From NCBI RefSeq assembly GCF_003244875.1, contig NZ_LXXZ01000040.1, forward strand, positions 1-64,000: a DNA stretch of 64,000 nucleotides, read 5' to 3'. Position numbers and translations under genes: made by a program. A model generated the notes under the pieces. That model searched no databases, was not told where the DNA came from, and saw only the letters and a program-made list of their open reading frames with translations. Shown piece after piece: positions 26,488-35,456 of the stretch. Numbering within the stretch: position 1 is the stretch's first letter; each line of letters starts with the position of its first letter. Source of the DNA: Stenotrophomonas sepilia. GTDB lineage: Bacteria; Pseudomonadota; Gammaproteobacteria; Xanthomonadales; Xanthomonadaceae.

Positions 26488-27626
26488 GCAGCGGTTACCT
26501 CAAAAGGGGAGGGGGTGGTGCGCAGGCGCTGTTCCAGCGGCGCATCGGTGGCGGCGATCACCGCGCCACCCAGGCACACCTCACCGTCATACAGCACCAG
26601 CGATTGACCGGGGGTAACGGCACGCTGCGGGCGCGCGAAGGTGACCAGCACGCTGCCATCGTCCAGCACGTCGACCGTACACGGCTCATCGGGCTGGCGG
26701 TAGCGGGTCTGGGCGGTGCATTCGAAGCGTCGCGCGGGTGGCGAGCCCGAGATCCAATGCGCCGGCTCCGAGCGCAGGCGCTCGGACAGCATCCATGGGC
26801 TGTCGCGATCCTGGTCGACGTACAGCACGTTGCTGGCCACATCCTTGCCGACCACGTACCACGGTGCGGCCGGGCGGCCGCGTACGCCGCCGATGTTCAG
26901 GCCCTCGCGCTGGCCCAGGGTGAAATAGAACACGCCCGGATGTTCGGCGATCACGCTGCCGTCGGCCGGGTCAAGGATCTGGCCGGGCCTGGCCGGCAGG
27001 TAGCGGCCGAGGAATTCGCGGAAATCCCGCTCGCCGATGAAGCAGATGCCGGTGGAATCCTTCTTGGCGTGGGTCGGCAGGCCGACGTCGCGCGCAATCC
27101 GTCGCAGGTCGGTCTTCTCCAGGTCGCCGATCGGGAACAGGGTGGCCGCCAGCTGCTCCTGGCCCAGCTGGTGCAGGAAGTAGCTCTGGTCCTTGGAGCG
27201 GTCGGCACCGCGCAGCAGCAGCCACTGGTGGCCGCGCTGGGTCACCCGCGCATAGTGGCCGGTGGCGATGCGCTCGGCGCCCAGCTCGCGGGCGGCATCC
27301 AGGAAATGCTTGAACTTCACTTCACGGTTGCACAGCACGTCCGGGTTCGGCGTGCGGCCAGCGGCGTATTCGGCCAGAAAGTGCTCGAACACGCCCTGCC
27401 AGTACTCGCTGGAAAAGTCCCGGAAGTGGAACGGGATACCGAGCAGGCCGCATACGGCGACCGCATCGCGGCGGTCATCCTCGGCACGGCAGTCACCGCT
27501 GCCGTCGTCGGCCCAGTTCTGCATGAACAGGCCGGCCACGGCCTCGCCCTGCTGGACCAGGCGCCAGGCGGCGACCGAAGAGTCGACACCACCCGATACG
27601 CCCACCATCACGCGCGGCGTGCTCAT
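26484..27626 (-). CDS. mnmA: tRNA-specific 2-thiouridylase MnmA
   Basis: The product has 380 residues. The PP-loop SGGVDSS (11-17) binds ATP; Cys99 ([10 protein letters not shown]) and Cys195 ([10 protein letters not shown]) are the expected catalytic pair. MnmA introduces sulfur at position 2 of the wobble uridine of tRNA-Lys, -Glu and -Gln. ATG 27626 was chosen because it begins the conserved N-terminus; the frame upstream runs over nudJ. It overlaps the stop of nudJ and the start of hflD by ATGA, so the three genes form a tightly coupled operon. Confidence 0.97.
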   Translation of the reverse strand: MSTPRVMVGVSGGVDSSVAAWRLVQQGEAVAGLFMQNWADDGSGDCRAEDDRRDAVAVCGLLGIPFHFRDFSSEYWQGVFEHFLAEYAAGRTPNPDVLCNREVKFKHFLDAARELGAERIATGHYARVTQRGHQWLLLRGADRSKDQSYFLHQLGQEQLAATLFPIGDLEKTDLRRIARDVGLPTHAKKDSTGICFIGERDFREFLGRYLPARPGQILDPADGSVIAEHPGVFYFTLGQREGLNIGGVRGRPAAPWYVVGKDVASNVLYVDQDRDSPWMLSERLRSEPAHWISGSPPARRFECTAQTRYRQPDEPCTVDVLDDGSVLVTFARPQRAVTPGQSLVLYDGEVCLGGAVIAATDAPLEQRLRTTPSPFEVTAA

Positions 27627-28084
27627 GCGACCTCCCGGACCAGCGAAAGCGGATGGCGCTGGCCACCCAGGTAATCCGCCACCACCTGCCAGACCAGCGG
27701 GCTGCGCTGGCGCTCGCCGGCGGCCTGCAGCTCGGCCGGGGTCAGCCACAGCGCGCGGTCGATGCCGGTGTCCAGTGGTTGGGCCGGGTCGTGCGAGACC
27801 GGGTGTGCTGCGTAGCAGAAGCGCAGGAAGGCGGTGCCGTCGCCGGCAGTCCACTGGTAGCAGCCGATGAAATGGGTCAACTGCACGGTCCAGCCGGTTT
27901 CCTCCCGGGTCTCGCGCAGGGCTGCCTCGGCCAGGCTTTCGCCTGGCTCGAGGTGGCCGGCCGGCTGGTTCAGCACCTGGCGGCCTTCAATGGTCTCTTC
28001 GACCAGCAGCACGCGGCCGCCGTCAACCACTACCGTGGCGACGGTGGCGTGCGGTGCCCAGCGCGGGTCCGGCGTGGCGTTCAA
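27623..28084 (-). CDS. nudJ: Nudix hydrolase NudJ
   Basis: This 153-residue protein has a complete Nudix box, [20 protein letters not shown] followed by TGW (about residues 43-65). The gene order nudJ-mnmA-hflD is the one seen in E. coli, where NudJ (YmfB) hydrolyses nucleoside tri- and diphosphates and thiamine diphosphate-type precursors. Its stop overlaps the mnmA start. Confidence 0.9.
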   Translation of the reverse strand: MNATPDPRWAPHATVATVVVDGGRVLLVEETIEGRQVLNQPAGHLEPGESLAEAALRETREETGWTVQLTHFIGCYQWTAGDGTAFLRFCYAAHPVSHDPAQPLDTGIDRALWLTPAELQAAGERQRSPLVWQVVADYLGGQRHPLSLVREVA

Positions 28085-28085
28085 C

Positions 28086-28559
28086 TCAGAACTCGTCCTT
28101 CTTGGTCAGCTCCAGCTCCATCGCGTCGGCGGTGCGGATGGCCGCATCGATGGCGTCGCTGAGCTGGTCCGGGGTGGCATCGGCGTCGATCTTGACCACG
28201 AACATGGCGGTGGTGTCCTGCTTTACCCAGCCCCCCATCTTGGCGTCCTGCGAATCCTCCAGCAGGCGGTTGGCCACGGCCACCGGGAACTGCTTGGTCT
28301 TGGCGTTGTAGGCCGGCGACCAGATCTCACGGATGTTGTGGCTGCCGAAATCCTCCACCGCCGAGCGCACGTAGACCATCTGGGTGCGGTCACCCTCGAC
28401 GTCGAACACCATGCGGTAGTCGCCATCCTCGTCGACTTCGTAGGTATAGCCCAGCTTGTCCAGATGGCGGGCCACGGACTTGTCGGCGCTGGTTGCGGCA
28501 GTGGCAGAGCCGGCAGCGGCCAGCGCGATCAGCAGGGCGGGAAGAAGGGTCCTTTTCAT
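28086..28559 (-). CDS. Periplasmic protein, YbjN-like
   Basis: The product has 157 residues with a signal peptide (MKRTLLPALLIALAAAGSATA). The mature part has HLDKLGYTYEVDEDGDYRMVF and AVANRLLEDSQDAKMGGW followed by VKIDADATPDQLSDAIDAAI, a pattern like the YbjN/type III chaperone-like fold. The family assignment is tentative. It heads the nudJ-mnmA-hflD run, ending 1 base before nudJ, and is divergent from clpS. Confidence 0.6.
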   Translation of the reverse strand: MKRTLLPALLIALAAAGSATAATSADKSVARHLDKLGYTYEVDEDGDYRMVFDVEGDRTQMVYVRSAVEDFGSHNIREIWSPAYNAKTKQFPVAVANRLLEDSQDAKMGGWVKQDTTAMFVVKIDADATPDQLSDAIDAAIRTADAMELELTKKDEF

Positions 28560-28659
28560 GAAGATCCTGTGAAACAGTGTTGGGAGAGGGTGCAATTGTG
28601 ACGGTGGGCGTGCGTGCCGTCCAATCTGCGGCGGGCCGACGCAGGCCTGCCCGAGCCCC

Positions 28660-28665
28660 TATAAT
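28660..28665 (+). promoter_or_regulatory. -10 box of clpS (leaderless start)
   Basis: A perfect TATAAT ends 6 bases before the clpS ATG at 28672, so the transcript should begin at or next to the start codon. No ribosome-binding site or good -35 box is present. Confidence 0.6.
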
Positions 28666-28671
28666 GGATGG

Positions 28672-28998
28672 ATGCCCCATGAGTCCTCCCCCGATTCCCA
28701 GCACGAGCACGGCGTTGCCGTAGAGCCCGCGCGCCCGGAAGTGGCGCCGCCGCCGTTCTACCAGGTGATGCTGCTCAACGACGACTACACCCCGATGGAT
28801 TTCGTGGTGGATGTGCTGCAGCAGTTCTTCAGCATGGACCTGGACAAGGCCACCCAGGTGATGCTGCACGTTCATACCCGCGGCCGCGGCGTCTGCGGTG
28901 TCTTCACCCGCGAAGTAGCCGAGACCAAGGTTGCCCAGGTCAACGAGTACTCGCGGATGAACCAGCATCCGCTGCTGTGCACAATGGAAAAGGCCTGA
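28672..28998 (+). CDS. clpS: ATP-dependent Clp protease adaptor ClpS
   Basis: The 108-residue protein carries the ClpS core [44 protein letters not shown] and [18 protein letters not shown]. ClpS delivers N-degron substrates to ClpA. The ATG lies directly after a TATAAT box, so the mRNA appears leaderless. clpA is normally the next gene; here a gene on the other strand separates them. Confidence 0.95.
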   Translation: MPHESSPDSQHEHGVAVEPARPEVAPPPFYQVMLLNDDYTPMDFVVDVLQQFFSMDLDKATQVMLHVHTRGRGVCGVFTREVAETKVAQVNEYSRMNQHPLLCTMEKA

Positions 28999-29042
28999 CC
29001 GGCTGCCGATTCGCGTCCGGGCACAACGATCCCGGACCCAGT

Positions 29043-29067
29043 GTGCCCACCAAGGTGGGCACCTACC
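29043..29067. repeat. GTAG/REP palindrome (GGTGCCCACC stem)
   Basis: gtgcccaccaaggtgggcac followed by ctacc is a palindrome with a GGTAG end. A weaker copy lies near 29103-29126 (caaggtaggcacctgcc). Both sit in the gap between clpS and the APH(6)-type gene. Confidence 0.75.
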
Positions 29068-29136
29068 AAAGCAGAGGCCTGTATCGATCGTGGATGGAGC
29101 GCCCCCAGCAAGGTAGGCACCTGCCAAGCGCGGGTC

Positions 29137-29949
29137 TCAGCTCTCCGCCAGCGCCTCCAGCGCCATCCGCGCCACCGCCTCGTCCACGTCGGCCGGGTCG
29201 CCGCCATCCCAGAACCACACTGCCGACAGCCCCGCGCTGGCTGCGATCCAGCGCAGCAGGCGCGTGCGTTCCAGGCCGGCCAGTGCGCTGACCTGTTCCA
29301 GCCGGGCAGCAAACCGCTCCGGCCGCGTGGCCACGTGGATGCCCGGGCCACAGAGATCCGGATTGCTGAACATCGTCGTGTAGTCGAACGCACGGTCGCC
29401 CAGCAACCGCTTCGGGTCGATCGCCAGCCAGCCGCGCGCGCCGAAATCGAGCACGTTGTCGTGGTGCAGGTCGCCATGCAGGGGCCGGACCTCGCGCTCT
29501 TCCTGCAGCAACCCCTCCGCCAGTGATCTGCACTGTTCCAGCAGTGGCGGCAGCGCAGCCCTTGGCTGCAGCAGATCGGCGAACCATGTACGCAGGCAGA
29601 CCAGTTCCGCTGGCGGCGCGCTCCGTGGCCGGTGCAGCCGTTGCAGGACCTGGCACAGGATCGTGGTGCAGGCCTCATCGTCGCCCTCGATCGAGCGTTG
29701 CCGCAGCGAGTCGCCGCCGGCACGCTCGATCAGGATCGCCGGCCCGGCGTGGGCCAGCAGGCGGGCAGCGCCGTCGCCGTCCCACCAGCGCAGGAGGCGG
29801 TGGCTGTTCTGTTCCTCGGTTTCGCTGCTGATCTTCAGCATCGCCGGCGTGCCGGCAGCGGTCAGCACCGGCCAGAGCCGGGCATGGGCCGTTTCGATGG
29901 CCGGGCCATCACGCCGCAATCGCCAGCGGCTCAGGTAGGGTTCGCTCAT
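29137..29949 (-). CDS. aph(6): APH(6)-type aminoglycoside phosphotransferase
   Basis: The 270-residue protein closely follows the streptomycin 6-phosphotransferase family along its length: PAMLKISSE, WWDGDGAARLLAHAGPAILIERAGG, ILCQVLQRLH, the catalytic loop HGDLHHDNVLDFGARGWLAIDP (158-179, Asp160 catalytic and Asp178 metal-binding expected) and FDYTTMFSNPD. Chromosomal APH(6) genes are known in S. maltophilia. Whether streptomycin is really the substrate cannot be read from the sequence. It sits inverted between clpS and clpA, with REP palindromes on the clpS side. Confidence 0.87.
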   Translation of the reverse strand: MSEPYLSRWRLRRDGPAIETAHARLWPVLTAAGTPAMLKISSETEEQNSHRLLRWWDGDGAARLLAHAGPAILIERAGGDSLRQRSIEGDDEACTTILCQVLQRLHRPRSAPPAELVCLRTWFADLLQPRAALPPLLEQCRSLAEGLLQEEREVRPLHGDLHHDNVLDFGARGWLAIDPKRLLGDRAFDYTTMFSNPDLCGPGIHVATRPERFAARLEQVSALAGLERTRLLRWIAASAGLSAVWFWDGGDPADVDEAVARMALEALAES

Positions 29950-30087
29950 GCCGGTTGAGGTCTTCTGGAGTGAACGAAGATCAAGCGTTCTGCAGTGCTA
30001 ACGCCATCTGAACGCAGCAATCCGCTAGGGTGATGGAAATCGCGTAGTCAGGCCGCATATTGTTCCCATCTGCCGCCGGAGTAATCC

Positions 30088-32373
30088 ATGTTCAGCAAAG
30101 ACCTCGAACACACCATCGGCCAGTGCTACAAGCGCGCCCGTGAGGCCCGGCATGAGTTCATGACGGTCGAACACCTGCTGTTGGCACTGCTCGACAATCC
30201 GTCCGCCCAGGCCGTCCTGAAAGCCTGTGGTGCCGACGCCGAACGCCTGCGCCAGGAGCTGGAGCAGGCCATCGAGGCCTCAGTGTCGCGCCTGGCCGAA
30301 GATGACGGTCGCGATACCCAGCCGACCCTGGGCTTCCAGCGCGTGCTGCAGCGGGCCGTGTACCACGTGCAGTCCTCGGGCAAGAAGGAGGTCACCGGCG
30401 CCAACGTGCTGGTCGCCATCTTCGGCGAGAAGGACTCCCACGCCGTCTACTACCTCAACCAGCAGGATGTGACCCGGCTGGATGTGGTCAATTACCTGTC
30501 CCACGGCATCGCCAAGCTGGGCGAGGAAGGCGAGCAGCCGTCCTCCTCCTCCGACGGCGAGGGCCGCATGGAAGGCGGGGAGGGTGAGCCGAAGGGTGAT
30601 GCCCTGACCGAGTTCGCCAGCAACCTCAACGAACAGGCCCGGTCCGGCCGCATCGATCCCCTGGTCGGTCGTGGTGACGAGATCGAGCGCACCATCCAGG
30701 TCCTGTGCCGTCGCCGCAAGAACAATCCGCTGTACGTGGGCGAGGCCGGCGTGGGCAAGACCGCCATCGCCGAGGGCCTGGCCCGCCGCATCGTCGAGGG
30801 CTCGGTGCCCGACGTGCTTGCCGACGCGGTGATCTATTCGCTCGACCTGGGCGCGCTGGTGGCCGGCACCAAGTACCGTGGCGACTTCGAGAAGCGCCTG
30901 AAGGGTGTGTTGACCGCGCTGAAGAAGGTGCCCAACGCAGTGCTGTTCATCGACGAGATCCACACCATCATCGGCGCCGGCTCGGCCTCGGGCGGCACCA
31001 TGGATGCGTCCAACCTGATCAAGCCGGCCCTGGCCTCCGGCGAGCTGCGCTGCATCGGTTCGACCACTTTCCAGGAATACCGCGGCATCTTCGAGAAGGA
31101 CCGGGCACTGGCCCGCCGCTTCCAGAAGATCGACATCGTCGAGCCGACCGTTGGCGAGACCTACGAGATCCTGCAGGGCCTGAAGTCCAAGTACGAGCTG
31201 CACCACGGCGTGACTTACTCCGACGAGGCGCTGCAGGCGGCGGTGGACCTGTCGGTGAAGCACATCGGCGACCGCCTGCTGCCGGACAAGGCCATCGATG
31301 TGATCGACGAGGCCGGTGCCCGCCAGCGCCTGCTGCCGGAAGGGCAGCGCAAGGAGCTGATCGACGTCGAGGAAGTGGAGGCGATCGTCGCCAAGATGGC
31401 GCGCATCCCGACCAAGCAGGTCAGTGCCACCGACAAGGATGTGCTGCAGCACCTGGAGCGCAACCTGAAGATGGTGATCTTCGGCCAGGACCCGGCCATC
31501 GAGACGCTGTCCTCGGCAATCAAGCTGGCACGCTCGGGCCTGGGCAATCCGGAAAAGCCGATCGGCAACTTCCTGTTCGCCGGCCCGACCGGTGTTGGCA
31601 AGACCGAGGTGACCAAGCAGCTGGCGCTGCAGCTGGGCATCGAGCTGGTCCGCTTCGACATGTCCGAGTACATGGAGCCGCATTCGATCAGCCGCCTGAT
31701 CGGTGCCCCTCCAGGCTACGTCGGCTTCGATCAGGGCGGCCTGCTGACCGAGAAGATCGTCAAGACGCCGCACTGCGTGCTGCTGCTGGACGAAATCGAG
31801 AAGGCGCACCCGGACATCTTCAACATCCTGTTGCAGGTGATGGATCGCGGCGTGCTGACTGATACCAACGGTCGCGAGGCCAACTTCAAGAACGTGGTGC
31901 TGGTGATGACCACCAATGCAGGTGCGGCGCAGGCCTCGCGGCGCTCGATCGGCTTCACCAAGCAGGACCACGCCACCGACGCGATGGAGACCATCCGCCG
32001 CAGCTTCACCCCGGAATTCCGCAACCGCCTCGACGCGGTGGTGCAGTTCCAGGCGCTGGGCTTCGAGCACATCCTGCGCGTGGTCGACAAGTTCCTGATC
32101 GAGCTGGAGATGCTGCTGCAGGACAAGCACGTCAGCCTGTCGGCCACGCCGACCGCGCGCGACTGGCTGGCCCACCACGGCTTCGACCCGCTGATGGGTG
32201 CGCGTCCGATGGCCCGGGTGATCCAGGACAGGATCAAGCGTCCGCTGGCCGACGAGCTGCTGTTCGGCAAGCTGGTCAACGGCGGCAAGGTGAGCATCGA
32301 TGTGCGCGACGACGAGCTGGTGGTCGAAACCCAGGCCGAACCGGAGCGCCTGCTGCCGGTCACGGTGGAATGA
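30088..32373 (+). CDS. clpA: ATP-dependent Clp protease ATP-binding subunit ClpA
   Basis: The 761-residue protein has the N domain (MFSKDLEHTIGQCYKRAREARHEFMTVEHLLL), then two AAA+ modules with Walker A GEAGVGKTA and GPTGVGKTE and Walker B VLFIDEIHTIIG and LLLDEIEKAHPD. It unfolds substrates for ClpP and is modulated by ClpS. A GGAG ribosome-binding site precedes the ATG. An 11-bp UUCG-loop terminator follows. Gene order clpA-infA-aat is conserved with other gammaproteobacteria. Confidence 0.97.
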   Translation: MFSKDLEHTIGQCYKRAREARHEFMTVEHLLLALLDNPSAQAVLKACGADAERLRQELEQAIEASVSRLAEDDGRDTQPTLGFQRVLQRAVYHVQSSGKKEVTGANVLVAIFGEKDSHAVYYLNQQDVTRLDVVNYLSHGIAKLGEEGEQPSSSSDGEGRMEGGEGEPKGDALTEFASNLNEQARSGRIDPLVGRGDEIERTIQVLCRRRKNNPLYVGEAGVGKTAIAEGLARRIVEGSVPDVLADAVIYSLDLGALVAGTKYRGDFEKRLKGVLTALKKVPNAVLFIDEIHTIIGAGSASGGTMDASNLIKPALASGELRCIGSTTFQEYRGIFEKDRALARRFQKIDIVEPTVGETYEILQGLKSKYELHHGVTYSDEALQAAVDLSVKHIGDRLLPDKAIDVIDEAGARQRLLPEGQRKELIDVEEVEAIVAKMARIPTKQVSATDKDVLQHLERNLKMVIFGQDPAIETLSSAIKLARSGLGNPEKPIGNFLFAGPTGVGKTEVTKQLALQLGIELVRFDMSEYMEPHSISRLIGAPPGYVGFDQGGLLTEKIVKTPHCVLLLDEIEKAHPDIFNILLQVMDRGVLTDTNGREANFKNVVLVMTTNAGAAQASRRSIGFTKQDHATDAMETIRRSFTPEFRNRLDAVVQFQALGFEHILRVVDKFLIELEMLLQDKHVSLSATPTARDWLAHHGFDPLMGARPMARVIQDRIKRPLADELLFGKLVNGGKVSIDVRDDELVVETQAEPERLLPVTVE

Positions 32374-32408
32374 ACTGACCCCCGGCCGGTTTCGGCGGAC
32401 CTGAAATG

Positions 32409-32437
32409 ACAAGGGCGGCTTCGGCCGCCCTTGTTGT
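32409..32437 (+). terminator. Intrinsic terminator of clpA
   Basis: The perfect 11-bp stem acaagggcggc / gccgcccttgt (32409-32419 / 32424-32434) has a TTCG tetraloop and is followed by TGT. It may also serve the opposite-strand gene at 32446. Confidence 0.85.
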
Positions 32438-32445
32438 ACGCGACG

Positions 32446-32826
32446 TCAGCGGCTGCGCTGGCGGGCTTTCTTCTTGAAGGTTGCCTCGTCAACTGGTTCG
32501 ATCTGCGACACGATGCAGCGGCTGGAATCGGTGTTCAGCTGGCTGCGGCCGGCAGCGCACAGCAGACCCTGCTGGCCGTCCGTAGCGAAGCTCAGTTTCC
32601 GCGAGTAGCCTGCCGCCGAGCAGTCGTCCTGGAAATGCACGACGTAGTGGTCCTGGCCATTGCGCAGCAGGATGTTGCGCGAGGCGCCGGCGCGCACCAG
32701 TTGCTGGTCGCTGCCCAGCTGGACGCAGTCACTGGAGGTGGAAAGAGTATCGGCGGCGTGCACGGGCGCTGCGCTGGCGGACACGGCAAGGGCGACGAGC
32801 AGAGCGGTCAGCGGGAGCATGTTCAT
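32446..32826 (-). CDS. Small secreted protein of unknown function
   Basis: The 126-residue product has a signal peptide (MNMLPLTALLVALAVSASAAPVHA). The mature part has DCVQLGSDQQLVRAGASRNILLRNG, a central DDCSAAGYSRKLSF and SSRCIVSQIEP, with three or more cysteines, and ends in a basic KKKARQRSR tail. The pattern resembles small DUF6491-type periplasmic proteins, but the match is by eye only. The ATG at 32826 was chosen over an upstream ATG at 32976 because it begins the signal peptide. It is convergent with clpA. Confidence 0.6.
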   Translation of the reverse strand: MNMLPLTALLVALAVSASAAPVHAADTLSTSSDCVQLGSDQQLVRAGASRNILLRNGQDHYVVHFQDDCSAAGYSRKLSFATDGQQGLLCAAGRSQLNTDSSRCIVSQIEPVDEATFKKKARQRSR

Positions 32827-32973
32827 GGCGGGGCAGGGGATGGCGATCCGGACTGGATCGGGTCCTACGATGCCGCCACGGATGCAGATGCGAATCTGCC
32901 GCAAGCAGGGCTGACCGACGTCACGGTGAGTTCGGTCACGATGACCTCCGGCAGGGCCGGATTGCAGGCATGA

Positions 32974-33003
32974 CAAAAGGCCAGCAACCAGGGCTGGCCT
33001 TGT
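32974..33003 (-). terminator. Intrinsic terminator of infA
   Basis: On the minus strand a 9-bp stem AAGGCCAGC / GCTGGCCTT (32977-32985 / 32993-33001) is followed by TTGTC, 26 bases after the infA stop. Confidence 0.8.
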
Positions 33004-33028
33004 CGAAATGGCGCAGCGCGCCGACCGC

Positions 33029-33247
33029 TTACTTCATGCGGTAGGTGATACGACCCTTTGTCAGGTCGTACGGGGTCATTTCAACCTTGACCCGGTCACC
33101 GGTGAGGATGCGGATGTAGTTCTTGCGCATGCGGCCGGAGATGTGGGCGATGATTTCGTGCCCATTTTCCAGACGAACGCGGAAAGTGGTGTTCGGCAGC
33201 GTCTCGCTGACGGTGCCCTCGAACTCGATGGAATCGTCTTTCGACAT
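33029..33247 (-). CDS. infA: Translation initiation factor IF-1
   Basis: The 72-residue protein [20 protein letters not shown]... has the IF-1 S1/OB-fold motifs [21 protein letters not shown] and [19 protein letters not shown]. It binds the ribosomal A site during initiation. It is transcribed leftward between clpA and aat, the order found in many gammaproteobacteria, and is followed by its own terminator. Confidence 0.98.
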   Translation of the reverse strand: MSKDDSIEFEGTVSETLPNTTFRVRLENGHEIIAHISGRMRKNYIRILTGDRVKVEMTPYDLTKGRITYRMK

Positions 33248-33333
33248 GTAGTCCTGTGCGGTTCAGAAAACGGCCACGCTGGGCCTAAGGCGCGGTATTT
33301 TACGCGTGACCGGCCCAGCTTGCAAAGTTTGTG

Positions 33334-34074
33334 TTAACCGCCGGCCAAATGCCGGGCTGGCAAGCGTCCGACGGCCTGTGTCCACGAGCCTTCACGGCCG
33401 TCATGGCGCACGGCCTGGCGCACGTGCTGCAGGAATTCCGAGCGCGGCAGGTGTTCGGCGCCCATCCGCAGCAGGTGCGGATTTTCCACCTGGGCGTCGA
33501 TCAGCTCCCAGCCCCAGCCGTGAATCGTGGACGCCAGTGCCGCCAGCGCGATCTTGGAACCCCCGCTGGCGCCGCTGAACATGCTCTCGCCGAAGAACAT
33601 CGACCCGATGGCCACTCCGTAGATGCCGCCGACCAGCGACTGACGGTCCCAGACTTCGAACGAATGGGCGAAGCCGAGATCGTGCAACTGGCTGTAGGCC
33701 TCGACCATCGCCGGGCTGATCCAGGTGCCGTCCTGGCCGGGCCGAGGTGCCGCCGCACAGGCGCGCATCACCTGGCTGAAGGCGGTGTCGGCGGTGACCT
33801 CCCACGTGCTACCGCGCAGCTGGCGGCGGAAGCGGCTGGACAGGTGCACGCCATCGGTGCGGAACACCATGCGCGGATCAGGCGACCACCACAGGATCGG
33901 CTCGCCCTCGCTGAACCACGGAAAGATGCCGCCGGCGTAGGCGTTGAGCAGGCGCGCTGGATGCAGATCGCCACCCACCGCGAGCAGGCCGTCGGGCTGG
34001 CGCAGGGCGGTCTCGGCCGGAGGGAAGGGCGCGTCCGGCGCATCGGCCAGGCGCCAGGGCAGCTGACGGGTCAT
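33334..34074 (-). CDS. aat: Leucyl/phenylalanyl-tRNA-protein transferase
   Basis: The 246-residue protein has the Aat signatures AYAGGIFPWFSEGEPILWWSPDPRMVF, HDLGFAHSFEVWD and LVGGIYGVAIGSMFFGESMFS. It adds Leu or Phe to N-terminal Lys/Arg, making N-degrons read by ClpS-ClpAP, encoded a few kb away. The ATG at 34074 begins the conserved region; the frame is open further up. Confidence 0.95.
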   Translation of the reverse strand: MTRQLPWRLADAPDAPFPPAETALRQPDGLLAVGGDLHPARLLNAYAGGIFPWFSEGEPILWWSPDPRMVFRTDGVHLSSRFRRQLRGSTWEVTADTAFSQVMRACAAAPRPGQDGTWISPAMVEAYSQLHDLGFAHSFEVWDRQSLVGGIYGVAIGSMFFGESMFSGASGGSKIALAALASTIHGWGWELIDAQVENPHLLRMGAEHLPRSEFLQHVRQAVRHDGREGSWTQAVGRLPARHLAGG

Positions 34075-34139
34075 GCCGGCATTGTAGTCGTCGCGGCCCC
34101 GCGCGAATGCCGCGGTAGATGCCAACCCTGGTTGGCTGG

Positions 34140-35264
34140 TCACCCGTCCGCGCGAAATGGGCTGTGCCCCAGCAGCTCCTGCCGGTACCGCCGCACATCG
34201 CGCCGCTCCTGCCGGCACCACTCCTGCAACGCCTCGGCGAAATCCGCGTCGGCCACCCAATGCCGACTGCGCACCAGTGCTGGCAGGAAGCCGCGCGCCA
34301 GTTTGTGCTCGCCCTGGGCGCCCGGCTCGAAACGGCTCAGGCCTTCGCGCAGGCAGTATTCGATGCCCTGGTAGTAGCAGGCTTCGAAATGCAGGCCGGG
34401 CAATGTGGCGCCGCCCCAGTAGCGACCGTACAGCGTGTCACCACCGCGCAGGCAAAGTGCGCCGGCAATCGGCTGGCCTTCCTGCTCGGCCAGGAACAGC
34501 ACCAGCCCGCGTCCCAATGAAATGGCCAGATGGCGCAGGAAGGCCTCGGTCAGCGCCGGGGCATTGCCGTACTCAAGGAAGGTCTGCAGGTAGAAGCGGT
34601 ACATCGCCTGCAGGTCGGCGCGGCCGGCTTCATCGCCGTGTACCACGCGGAAGCTGATGCCCTGGCGGGTGACCTTGGCCCGTTCCTGGCGGATGTTCTT
34701 CCGATGCTTGTGGTTCATCGCACCGAGGAACTGCTCGAATGTCGCCCAGTCACCCGGGTTCTGCCACTGGAACTGCACGTCCTCGCGCAGCAGCCAGTCA
34801 TCGCCGAACAGGGCCTCGTCCACTGCGGTGTGGAAGTTGATATGGGCCGATGACACCTCCAGTGCTGGCAGTGCGTCGCGCAACGCCGACAGCAGCGTGG
34901 TGCGCTCTGAATCGTGACGGGCCAGCAGGCGCGGCCCGGTGACCGGCGAGTACGGCACCGCGCCCAGCCACTTCGGGTAGTAGTCGCGGCCATGCCGGGC
35001 ATAGGCGTTGGCCCAGGCATGGTCGAACACGAATTCGCCGTGGGAGTTGGTCTTCAGGTAGCCCGGAATGGCGCCGATCAGGCGCTCGCCCTCCCAAAGC
35101 GTGAAGTGCCGGGGTTGCCAGCCCCAGTCCTCGCGCAGGCAGCCGTGCTGTTCCAGGCCTGAGAGGAAGACGTGGCTGACGAACGGATTCTGGCCGTCGT
35201 GCAGGGCGTCCCAGTCGGTGGCGGGAATGGACTGCAGGGAGTCGAGGAAGCGGGCGGAGGGCAT
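34140..35264 (-). CDS. GNAT/FemAB-like protein (COG3146, DUF482)
   Basis: The 374-residue protein starts MPSARFLDSLQSIPATDWDAL and matches the DUF482 family of FemAB-related GNAT proteins: NPFVSHVFLSGLEQHGCL, WANAYARHGRDYYPKWLGAVPYSPVTGPRLLA, MNHKHRKNIRQERAKV, YYQGIEYCLREGLSRFEPGAQGEHKLARGF. The substrate is unknown. The frame stays open upstream to 35651, but the conserved start is at 35264. Weak coupling to aat is possible (65-base gap). Confidence 0.85.
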   Translation of the reverse strand: MPSARFLDSLQSIPATDWDALHDGQNPFVSHVFLSGLEQHGCLREDWGWQPRHFTLWEGERLIGAIPGYLKTNSHGEFVFDHAWANAYARHGRDYYPKWLGAVPYSPVTGPRLLARHDSERTTLLSALRDALPALEVSSAHINFHTAVDEALFGDDWLLREDVQFQWQNPGDWATFEQFLGAMNHKHRKNIRQERAKVTRQGISFRVVHGDEAGRADLQAMYRFYLQTFLEYGNAPALTEAFLRHLAISLGRGLVLFLAEQEGQPIAGALCLRGGDTLYGRYWGGATLPGLHFEACYYQGIEYCLREGLSRFEPGAQGEHKLARGFLPALVRSRHWVADADFAEALQEWCRQERRDVRRYRQELLGHSPFRADG

Positions 35265-35456
35265 GGTTGGCAAGGATAGGCCAGGTGGATCGCGAACGGT
35301 GCTGGCGGGGCTGGGTTGGTTTGTTCCGGTTGGGGATGAGGGAAATTTGAAATCTCCATCCGTGTGCGCTGGGTGCGGAATCGCGGGCGCATGGGTCGGC
35401 AGGGTGGCGGGGCGCTGCATGACTGGCGCGCATCCAACCACTTGGAGAAATGAACA

